Part shown: piece by piece, positions 56,561-64,000 of the stretch
Position numbering within the stretch: position 1 is the first letter of the stretch
How the letters are laid out: the number at the start of each line of letters is the position of its first letter
Assembly (NCBI GenBank): GCA_037176705.1
Contig: CM073886.1
Coordinates: 126,324,001-126,388,000 of the forward strand
DNA from: Molossus alvarezi
Taxonomy: Eukaryota > Chordata > Mammalia > Chiroptera > Molossidae
DNA: 64,000 nt
Direction: 5' to 3'
Translations under genes and position numbers: made by a program
Notes under the pieces: generated by a model
The model's database searches: none
Told to the model about the DNA's origin: nothing
Seen by the model: only the letters and a program-made list of their open reading frames with translations

Positions 56561-58517
56561 TTGAAGAGAATCGAACCAATTGTTTTCTTTGCCTGGAGTT
56601 GGTTAGAACATGTTGGAGAAATATTATATTCAATCTCCATCTCTTCTCATGTGTTTATGGACTGTTTTATAGCCAAGAAATAAAAGTCGGTATATCGCAG
56701 GCCTAACTCATGTGGAGGCCTCCCCCACGGGGCAGTCTGCAGAATCAACACTCACGCCAGCTGGATCACACTGCTTTTCAACCGGCTCTCCCCGGAGGGC
56801 AGGGGAGCAGGCCTCGGCTGGGACAGTGGGAATGGTGTGTTTCATTATGCAAGAGTAGAGGCTCGCCTTCCCTCAGCAAATGCAAATCTTGCCATGAGGT
56901 TACAGCCAAAGAATGCGCAAATGCCATTAGAAATCTAGAGAGGGATTTTCCCTAGAAAAAATAGTGCAAACTTCAAAACCCAGTAGGCTAAGGTACAACT
57001 TGGTGTAGTCCTCTGGCCGGTGCCTGCCTACTGGGGCTGGTGCAGTGGGGAAGGGGCGTGCAGAGACTTTCTCCTGCTCACAGCCGACACATCATTGATG
57101 GATTACGTTCAAGTTCCGCACTCTGTCCTCTCCATGGGACGTTCTGTCTCACCTAGAACCTAATAAAGAAGGGTTTTCTCATCTAGAAGCCGCCACACGG
57201 AGCTCTGCTCAGCAGAAGGGGCAGCGTACAATGAACTCAAACAGAAAGCCCATTGGCCTGCTTGTGTGATGGCTCTAGAGGGAGTTCTTGGTGGGGGGGG
57301 GGGTGCAGCAGCTGCTTCTGGAGTCACCACCCCCTGAGCCAGCAACAGTGACAGGACACAGCATTATTCTCCTAGGAAGCAACCCGCCCTTACTGAATCC
57401 AGCCACGTTTTCTATCCTCTTCTCTGCTCCCACCCATGGTTGGAGAGTGGCGCTGGGTCCCCGTGCTTGCTCTCTGCGGCAGTGACCTGTTCTCATGCCC
57501 AGTGTGGGAGAACGGCAGTCTTAAATACCTCCTTTTTTGTTTGTTTGTTTGTTTGTTTTTGCTGTAGGAGTGCACAAACTGATTTCTGGTTAATTTTGCT
57601 TTGGAGAATTCTTATCTATTTGTTTTGTGAGGTGCAATGTTTTCTACGGACAGATGTTTGGCTCATAGGGGATGGTGATAATCAGCTTGTTACCGGTTCA
57701 AAGTTTGTGTGCTGGGCACTTCAAAGGTCGGTATTTGGAACGTTCGAGTCGGAAGTAAGGAAAGGTTGACTGATGGAGAAGGTGCCACCTCGAGAAGATG
57801 GGGGGATGCCTTATTGCTTCCGATAACCCATCTGAAGAGAGGCCAGAATTCAGGCATCTTTTATGTCAAGGGAAGAGGGGGGCACACCAAGAGGTGTGTG
57901 TCATCCAGGCACCAACAGGGACCAAGGGAAAGCACGAAATCTGTAATCTGTTCGTTCCCCTGGTCCTTCACCCCTGCTGATCTAATCTGGTCTTGAGGCT
58001 CCTGCAAATCTTTTCCAAAAGCTCCAACTCAATGATCAGAATTCCTCTGATAATCAGCGTATCTGGAGCGGGAGCTGTTCGTGGAAGGCCGAGGGAGAAG
58101 TGCAGGCTAAGATTAAGAGAGAGTCGGGAATAGCCAGCATCTCACTCTGGGAGAAATGAAGTTCATATGCAGGCCACAGCTTTCGAAAGTTTGGGTGCAG
58201 GAAGGAGTAACTACTATTCACCTGAAGCAAAATTCAGGAGCGGCTGGCCTCCACCAAGTCCCGCTGAGTCGCTTAGAGAGGAGACTTCCAAACCTGCGCA
58301 AGCACCTTTCTGAGAAACGCAAACCTCTTTGTTTCCCTAGTCAGTTAGGAGGTGAAAAATGCAACCTGCAAATTGGGAATCTCTGTTGCAACCTGGTACC
58401 AAGAGCGCATGTGCCTCGGAAGGTTTCTTTATCTGCCACCAAGTGTGTGAGGGATGAAGGGTGAAACTCGCTCTTACAGAGTCCAGATCCTCAACGCTTT
58501 CCTGCTTTAAAAAATAG
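56561..58517. other. Unique non-coding DNA
   Basis: A G run at 57292-57303 and a TTTG repeat at about 57538-57560. No gene or repeat family recognised. Confidence 0.4.
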
Positions 58518-58716
58518 CCTGGCTGGTGTGGCTCTGTGGATTGAGCATCGTTGCATGGGCCTAGAGGTCCTGGTTCAATTCCCAGTCAGGGCACATGCCT
58601 GAGTTGCAGGCTCGATCCCCAGTAGGGGGTGTGCAGGAGGCAGCTGATCCATGTTTCTCTCTCACATCAATGTTTCTAGCTTGCTCTCTCTTAAAAAAAA
58701 AATCAATAAAAATTTG
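58518..58716 (+). mobile_element. Ves SINE, sense
   Basis: Head CCTGGCTGGTGTGGCTCTGTGG, box B-like TGGTTCAATTCCCAGTC, CATGCCTGAGTTGCAGGCTCGATCCCC, CAGTAGGGGGTGTGCAGG, then AAAATCAATAAAAATTTG. Similar A-rich words ending AAATAG flank it (TTTAAAAAATAG and TTAAAATAAATAG), a likely imperfect target-site duplication. Confidence 0.9.
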
Positions 58717-58724
58717 TTAAAATA

Positions 58725-59040
58725 AATAGAATTTAAAGGGAAATATTCAGCTACCAACCGGATGGCATTTCCAGCCTGTAACATATTTGTATTTAGCCTT
58801 TATATTTCTGCTGAGGTTTCAAATTATCCACTGAGGAGTGGAGGACCTAGCGAGAGATGCTCAGTGGTCCCCACTGGCACAGTAGGTGGGTATGATGCCA
58901 GGCCGTTGGGCAGAGTCTTCCCGGTTAGGAATTTAAAATGTGGGTGCTGTACATCTCAGCTGGCGAGGTGTGTTCATCTGCAGTCACTCTCAGTCCTATC
59001 AAGTCCTCCCTGAGGCAGTGTGCGAGGGGTCCTCCTGCGT
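58725..59040. other. Unique non-coding DNA
   Basis: Nothing recognised. Confidence 0.4.
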
Positions 59041-59118
59041 GTCTGCATACCCATCTGCGTGTCTGCATACCCAGCCGCGAGTCTGCATACCCAGCCGCGT
59101 GTCTGCATACCCATCTGT
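59041..59118 (+). repeat. Minisatellite, 4 units of 20 bp
   Basis: Units start at 59041, 59061, 59081 and 59101, each GTCTGCATACCCA plus TCTGCGT, GCCGCGA, GCCGCGT or TCTGTAT. About 1.4 kb upstream of exon 2. Confidence 0.95.
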
Positions 59119-59768
59119 ATTCAAACACCGGGAGGGATTCTGTTTAGCTAGAGAAGTGTTTTCTGAGACCCTTTTAACAACACAAAAGCATATGGGACAA
59201 AAACAATGATGGGTTGTCCACTGTCTGGAAAGGAAGATGTAGACCCTGAGACATTTTATCCCTATTCAGTCATGCAGCCATTCCCGGGGACCACCCCATT
59301 CCATTAGCCCTGGAAACAAAAAACAAACACTCTTGTTCATCATTTCAGCCTGGTGAGGGGTAGTGAGAAGGGCGATTTCATCACTGTCAAGAGTGTACAA
59401 TGACACAATGAGGCCAGCAGAGGCCCTGGTGGAGCTCCCTGTGTGGGGATCAGTAACGCCTCAGTGATTTGTCGTTTTATGGAGATATTGGCATTAGTTG
59501 TCAGATGTAGCAATAAGCTTTCACAGGGCGGTCTGCTGAGTTCATTTTAAATCAGCCCAAACTCGCCCGTCAGAGATCTTGGAAGTGGACACCTTGTATA
59601 TTTATTGCAAAGAAGCTTATTTCCTCTGGGCAAAGGTGGCCGCTGGCCGGGGCATGCTGACCTGCTCCCCCATTCACCAAACTGAAGGTTCAAGGTGTGA
59701 CCACACTTGGGCTTCCAAATGGCTGGAGGCAGGAACTGACCCTTCTGTGAGCCTGAGGTGTTCACATT
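59119..59768. other. Unique non-coding DNA
   Basis: Nothing recognised. Confidence 0.4.
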
Positions 59769-59784
59769 CCTCCTACAGCTTCTT

Positions 59785-59937
59785 TTTTTAATCCTCCCCC
59801 ACTCCACCCCCCACAGGACCCCAACCAGGGCTAGGGTCCAAACCACAACCATGGTACATGCCCCTGATCAGAATCAAACCCAAAACTCTTTGGTCTGCGG
59901 GCCAAGGCTCGAACTACTGTGCCAAACCGGCCAGGAC
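59785..59937 (-). mobile_element. Short Ves-type SINE, reverse orientation
   Basis: Only about 153 bp: head CCAAACCGGCCAGG, GATCAGAATCAAACCC and CCATGGTACATGCCC are present, but the GA-rich/CT-rich body and 'aaacatcgatgt' box are missing. Flanked by 16-bp duplications with one difference: CCTCCTACAGCTTCTT (59769-59784) and CCTCCTAAAGCTTCTT (59938-59953), so this appears to be a complete insertion of a short form. Confidence 0.88.
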
Positions 59938-59953
59938 CCTCCTAAAGCTTCTT

Positions 59954-60508
59954 AAACCCAGGAGGATGCTGGGGGAGGCCCTGCGGCAGCCCACAGCTTC
60001 TGTTTTTCTTTGCTTCTCGCCTTCTCCTTTCTGCTGCCCTCCAGCTAAACCTCCTGAGCCTGTTTATTAGCACAGTCTTTGAGTGTTAATTGAGCTCCTT
60101 TGTTCGCTGAGACACACACTCAGAGAAGTTTTACTGTTACAATGGGTTGTTTTACTTCTTTTACGGCCCCTTGTTGGTGACAGGTTTTTCTATTTGCGGT
60201 TCCAATCAAAGCGAACCATACAGGCCCAGTTTTCTGGAGCAGTGCGTGGGGGTCATCTGTTGTGTGTGGTTCTGTAGCCAGGATGTGCAAATCTCTAGTG
60301 TCAGTGTTATTTCCTGAGGCCAGCACCCACAGGAAGTGAAATTTATTACAACCTGCTTGTCTCCTGTGAAAAGTACACGACACGGGGAGACTCTGGGTGT
60401 TGGAAGATGACCGTTTGTTCGAGAACAGACGTGCTGTCGGCTCAGCACGGGTTAAACAGTCTTTAAATGGTGTTTGATGATAATGGTTTGCTCTTTGTGT
60501 GATTGCAG
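59954..60508. other. GHR: Unique intronic DNA just upstream of exon 2
   Basis: About 555 bp with no repeat. In other mammals one alternative first exon is described as lying close to exon 2, so this stretch is a candidate for it, but no exon boundary can be proven here. Confidence 0.4.
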
Positions 60509-60589
60509 GTCCTACAGGTATGGATCTCTGGAAGCTGCTGTTGACCTTGGCGGTGGCTGGCTCCGGCAACGCTTTTTCTGGGAGTGAAG
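60509..60589 (+). other. GHR: GHR exon 2 with splice sites
   Basis: The acceptor is the AG at 60507-60508, preceded by a weak pyrimidine tract (TTGCTCTTTGTGTGATTGCAG). The donor is GTGAGT at 60590-60595, close to the ideal consensus. The 11 bases before ATG (60509-60519) are the 5' UTR shared by all GHR transcripts; in mammals the alternative first exons all join about 11-12 bases before the start codon, which fits this boundary exactly. A TGATAAT at about 60477-60483 is a plausible branch-point area. The weak tract is worth noting, because this acceptor must serve several alternative first exons. Confidence 0.93.
60520..60589 (+). CDS. GHR: Growth hormone receptor, coding part of exon 2 (signal peptide)
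   Basis: This exon fragment encodes the start of the growth hormone receptor, a single-pass class I cytokine receptor that binds growth hormone at the cell surface and signals through JAK2 and STAT5. The 70 coding bases give 23 codons plus one base. The peptide reads [18 protein letters not shown], followed after the predicted cleavage site by FSGSE. This is a typical signal peptide: a short start, a Leu/Ala-rich core and a small residue before the cut. It matches the known mammalian GHR leader nearly residue for residue, with Lys at position 5 where human has Gln, and changes at 12, 16 and 17. The start context has G at -3 and G at +4. The exon ends GAAG before GTGAGT, so it exits in phase 1 as in other mammals, where the next exon completes an Ala codon. 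The rest of the gene lies beyond the window. Identity is from memory of the family and is very secure. Confidence 0.96.
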
Positions 60590-60595
60590 GTGAGT

Positions 60596-61265
60596 TCTGT
60601 CTTCCCGTTCCCACCCACAGCATTTTGAAATAACACTGGACTTTATTTGTCAAAATAAGTTCTTTGGATGATTTAATCAAAATGTATTAAGTTATAAGTA
60701 ACAGCAAATAGGAAGCTTATCTTTAAAGTCATAAATTCAGAGGACTTTTCTGCGGATGTTTTACAGGGAAGACTTCTGGTGTTTTCGCGTCAAAAATAAA
60801 TGCCACAAACCGTGTCAAGGGCATTTATGTGATTGTGAGCCAGATCTCTGGCTCCTCAGGCTCCAGGAAAGATCCTGAAATTACATTGAAGGGTTATTAA
60901 CCTACTGATCACTTAGCTCCTCTGTGACTAAGGGGACCAGAGCCTGTTTGCCGAGCTCAGAATTCAGGCCTCTTCCTCATATTCTCTGAGAGTGGAAATT
61001 GCGGGTTTCAAGTCAATGTCACCTCTTACTCTCTGGGTGATTGCATCTGGCTAGGTTGGAAGGAAGGGACACCTGAAATGGTGCTCAGCTTCCTGACGTC
61101 TCTGCAGTTCTTCCCTGTGTTACCCTCTTCCTGGTGGAAGAGGTGATCGAGTCAACGTATGTCTCAGAGCAGAAGTCACTGGAATAGAAAGGGTCATGAA
61201 AGGAAGTGAGCAGGATGTTCCTGCCCAGAAAGAAAACCGTGCTCATAAAGGGATGGGGACTCCAT
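60596..61265. other. Unique intron 2 DNA
   Basis: Nothing recognised after the donor site. Confidence 0.4.
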
Positions 61266-61502
61266 TTTTTTTTTTTTTGTCCTCATCAGAGGACACTTTT
61301 GTGTATTTTGTTCAGATAGAGTGGAAGGGAGAGAGAGAGAGAGAAACATCGATGTGAAAGGGACACATGGTGCCACCTGCGCAACCCAACCAGGGCCGGG
61401 GACAAACTGCAACCGAGGTACGTGCCCCCAGCGGGAACTGAAGCCGGGTGTCTCTGGACCGCAGGCCGACACTCCAACCACTGAGCCAAACCGGCCAGGG
61501 CT
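61266..61502 (-). mobile_element. Ves SINE, reverse orientation, in GHR intron 2
   Basis: A T run, then TCCTCATCAGAGGACA, GTTCAGATAGAGTGGAAGG, GAGAAACATCGATGTGAAAGG, CCAACCAGGGCCGGGGACAAACTGC, GAGGTACGTGCCCCCAGCGGG and the head CTGAGCCAAACCGGCCAGGGC. Similar flanks (GGGGACTCC at 61256-61264 and GGGGACTTC at about 61504-61512) suggest a short target-site duplication. Confidence 0.93.
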
Positions 61503-62712
61503 GGGGGACTTCTGAAAAGATGGTCTTAAGTATTTGATTTTCTTCCTGGCTTGGGCTTCCGCAGAGGAAAGAAGCGAACTGCTTCTCCTGGGCTATGACC
61601 ACACTCAGCTGTCGCTTTAAGAGTAGCTGAGCCCCTCGACCCACTGGGCAGCGCATGTTGGAAGACAGAGTTTCAGAGCAGAGGTAGGGCCTTCAGATGT
61701 CCTCCCTGACCTTTGAGCCCAAAATAAATCCACAGTAGTGAGCTGCCGAGGGCGACTAGGGTAACTAAGGGAACAAGAAAGGTAAAATATGTTATTTTAT
61801 CTCTTAAAGCAATTTTAAAATATTTATAGAAAAGAAGTCATCATTGTTTGAAATATTTTTGAGTCTCTCTGGTGTTATAATGTCAACATTGTGCAAGTCA
61901 AACATGGAAGGAATCACAGGCTCCGTTTCAGCAGCTTTTCCCATGGCTGGTTTTAGACCCTGGTCCCGAGCCAAAGAATTGCAGCCGAGGTCCTCTGCTA
62001 TTCTGAAATCACAGTGGTTTAATCTCCACCTTCTTCACTAAGGTGACTTTCACGCCACTGGGCAAGGCTGGAGGAATTTGTAAAACCTGTGAAATGAGAA
62101 GCATGGCAAAGGAAAGCTTTAAAGATGTAGCTTTAAAAATGTATCCCCAGCCGAAAGATGAGAGCTCAAGTTACATTTTAGACCTGGAGAGTCTGCGAAG
62201 AGCATCTATTTCAGCTGCTTTGGCCTTTTAGCTTTTGACATAAACCTTTCGCTTCCTATGGAAAGTGGAGAAAACACCACCATTCTCTGGCTTCCCCTTG
62301 GCCCTTTGGCTTTCTGGTTGTTTTTTTGTTTGCTTTGTTTCTTTGGGAGGAACATTAGAGCATTAGAAAATGCAGTGGTTTATAGTAAACACCAACCAGG
62401 CAGCTTGCCAGGACTTGCACATAGTAATTAATGTAGCAAAGGAACACGTTTCTTCTTCCTCCTTTTTTTCCTCTTAGCGGGCTAACCAAAGGCCTGTGAA
62501 GGACGTGGCTACCCCCGAGTTCCATCGTCAAACAGCCAGGGATAGTTGAGGATGGCGCCTGATGTTTCTGGAAGAAGGTGTTGATGAGCATGTTTGAACA
62601 TGAGCGCGCAGTTCTGGCCATTTATCTGGTGGATTTGGCCAAAGCGATCCCATGATAAGTTGCGGATTAAATGTCAGATAGCATTCATGAGCCATGTGTT
62701 TCTTTTCCTGCT
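61503..62712. other. Unique intron 2 DNA
   Basis: Nothing recognised. Confidence 0.4.
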
Positions 62713-62780
62713 AGGTCCAGATTGTAGCCAAACCATTTTATTTTTGAGGTCCAGATTGTAGCCAAACCATTTTATTTTTG
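62713..62780 (+). repeat. Perfect 34-bp tandem duplication
   Basis: The unit beginning AGGTCCAGATTGTAGCC and ending CATTTTATTTTTG is present twice, at 62713-62746 and 62747-62780, with no difference. Confidence 0.96.
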
Positions 62781-62838
62781 TTTTCCCTCCCATTGTACGA
62801 GGTAGATTAAAAATACAGGTGAGGATCTAAAAAAAAAC

Positions 62839-62858
62839 CACACACACACACACACACT
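62839..62858 (+). repeat. (CA)n microsatellite
   Basis: A short clean CA array preceded by an A run. Confidence 0.9.
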
Positions 62859-63599
62859 GCTGTATGTCACCAGCCATTCATTGCAATTCTGTTTGGTCAA
62901 TAAAAGATGGGGCTCTGCTGAGTAAGGGATCTGGGAAGCGTCCCCTGGAGAAAAGTTGCCCAGGAGTTGGTAGAAGCTGAAGGTCTGTGTGCCTGGGGAA
63001 GGTTGGCACTTGAAGTGTTGAGCAGGGATTTTCTTGCCTGGGCAGATGAGCAACTAGAAATATACTGGCCCCCAGAGGCTATTATATTAAGTCTAATTGC
63101 CCTATAGGAAATTTACAAGAACTAAACACCGAACAGTGCTACCATTGTGTTAGCTGAAGTGTTGCAATAGATGCTTTCTCATCTCATCCTTCACCCTGGG
63201 TTCAGGGAGATATCTTACTCCAAAATCAGGGAGACCAACAATGCCTCATGAGGTCGAATTGTCAACTGGCTGCATCAAAACTGCTGCTTCTGGGAAGGAA
63301 GACGAATTTAACAAGGAACGTGTTTGTAGGTGTGCTGCACATAAATACCCTTCCGAGGCATGCCTGTTCTTAGGAGTTCTCATCTACTCTGTTTCCATCA
63401 GTCCACAACTGAGCATCCTCTCTGCCCTCAGCACCCGGAGGTGGGAGCAGGCCTGTCCTGAAAAAGTTCAGTCTAGGTGGGACTTGAGGAACTTCTAGAA
63501 ATTGAGAGACTGGATCGCTTTGAGGTCTAGATTGTGTGATGAATGGTAATGGTCAAGATGCTCTGAAAAAGAATAACTCAAGGTGGACTGGACTGTTTA
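62859..63599. other. Unique intron 2 DNA
   Basis: Nothing recognised. Confidence 0.4.
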
Positions 63600-63770
63600 A
63601 TTCAACAAATTCAGTGTACAGATATTTTTTTCAGAGCTTTCTATTTTCAAAGATTGAATTTAGGGCTGTGAGGAATACAGGGATTCTCCCCTCAAAGAAC
63701 TTACCGTGACTGAAGAGATGAGGTTATACACAAAGAATTATGGTAAGAGGCAGTGTCTATGAGACAGGGT
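63600..63770 (+). repeat. Ancient repeat relic
   Basis: TTCAACAAATTCAGTG, GGCTGTGAGGAATACAGGGATTC and CCCTCAAAGAACTTACCGTGACTG fit the old-repeat pattern 'ttcaacaaatatttattgag ... ggatacagtgg ... ccctcaaggagcttacagtct'. Family not assigned. Confidence 0.5.
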
Positions 63771-64000
63771 CTCCGGACTGCGGAAATGGTAGCCCGAGAG
63801 CACTCTAAGAGTGGGGAGAGGAGGGTCGCAGCCGGCTGCGGTGATGCAGAGAGAGCCCTAGATGCTGGAATACTGGGTTAGGACTAGAGTCTGAGAGAGC
63901 AGGGGCAGTAGCTGGTGTGATGAGGGAACACCATGAACAGATGTGCACAGGGGTGGATGCGAGGTGTCGTGGAGAACAGTTCGTGAGGGACGGGGTTTCT
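63771..64000. other. Unique intron 2 DNA
   Basis: G-rich; nothing recognised up to the window end. Confidence 0.4.

Larger units (their letters stand above)
1..60508 (+). other. GHR: GHR intron 1 / 5' regulatory region (umbrella)
   Basis: This is all the DNA upstream of GHR exon 2. In other mammals several untranslated first exons, some liver-specific and some widely used, lie upstream of exon 2. None could be recognised here by sequence, and the region may also extend beyond the window start. No other gene on either strand was found. Content is repeats plus unique non-coding DNA, listed separately. Assignment as intron or flank is inferred from the position of exon 2. Confidence 0.85.
60590..64000 (+). 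other. GHR: GHR intron 2, first 3.4 kb
   Basis: The donor GTGAGT opens an intron that continues past the window end; no exon 3 sequence was seen. It holds a Ves SINE (61266-61502), a 34-bp perfect tandem duplication (62713-62780), a CA repeat (62839-62858) and an old repeat relic near 63600-63770. The remainder appears to be unique non-coding sequence with no recognisable features. Confidence 0.85.

Noticed and set aside
59041..59118. Short repeats resembling a CRISPR array
   Set aside because: Units are tandem with no unique spacers, and the DNA is mammalian.

Overview
The window is vertebrate nuclear DNA from a mammal, almost certainly a bat. It carries at least eleven tRNA-derived SINEs of the Ves type, a family known from bats, several with clear target-site duplications. 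These sit on a background of old placental-mammal repeats (MIR, L2, MER5A, MER20, MaLR-type LTRs, L1M) and L1 3' ends of the laurasiatherian type. There are no operons, bacterial genes or CRISPR arrays. Recent hAT, piggyBac or Helitron bursts typical of some vesper bats were not recognised, so a microbat outside the most transposon-rich vespertilionids is possible, but this is inference.

The one protein-coding element recognised is an 81-base exon at 60509-60589. It is exon 2 of the growth hormone receptor gene (GHR), on the plus strand, carrying the last 11 bases of the 5' UTR, the start codon, the whole signal peptide and the first residues of the mature receptor. Its length, splice sites, exit phase and encoded peptide all fit GHR. 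Everything upstream (1-60508) is therefore GHR intron 1 or 5' regulatory DNA, and 60590-64000 is the start of intron 2. In other mammals several alternative untranslated first exons lie upstream of exon 2. I could not identify any of them here from sequence alone.

Layout: 1-4.9 kb holds MER5A, an L1 3' end, a Ves SINE and a locally duplicated MIR-bearing block. A 15-copy minisatellite of 61-62 bp units occupies 4974-5884. From 6 to 13.6 kb there is mostly unique DNA. From 13.6 to 18.4 kb come an L1 tail, an L1M fragment, MIRs, a GC-rich stretch and MER20. From 20 to 27 kb there are MIRs, a MaLR-type LTR, a long L2 and a large purine tract. From 27 to 40 kb the DNA is mostly unique with three Ves SINEs, and from 40.5 to 43.5 kb there are antisense L1 insertions, one with a triplicated target site. 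From 44.9 to 60 kb there are Ves SINEs, an MLT1C-like LTR, a second MER5A, a hAT element and a 20-bp minisatellite, followed by exon 2. Intron 2 holds one Ves SINE and a perfect 34-bp tandem duplication.

The longest open frames (358, 360 and 281 codons at about 4.9-6.0 kb) are by-products of the pyrimidine-rich minisatellite, and the other long frames match no protein I recognise. I found no undescribed biological system. The most notable structures are the minisatellite, the L1 site triplication, the local MIR duplication and possible regulatory segments upstream of the receptor.
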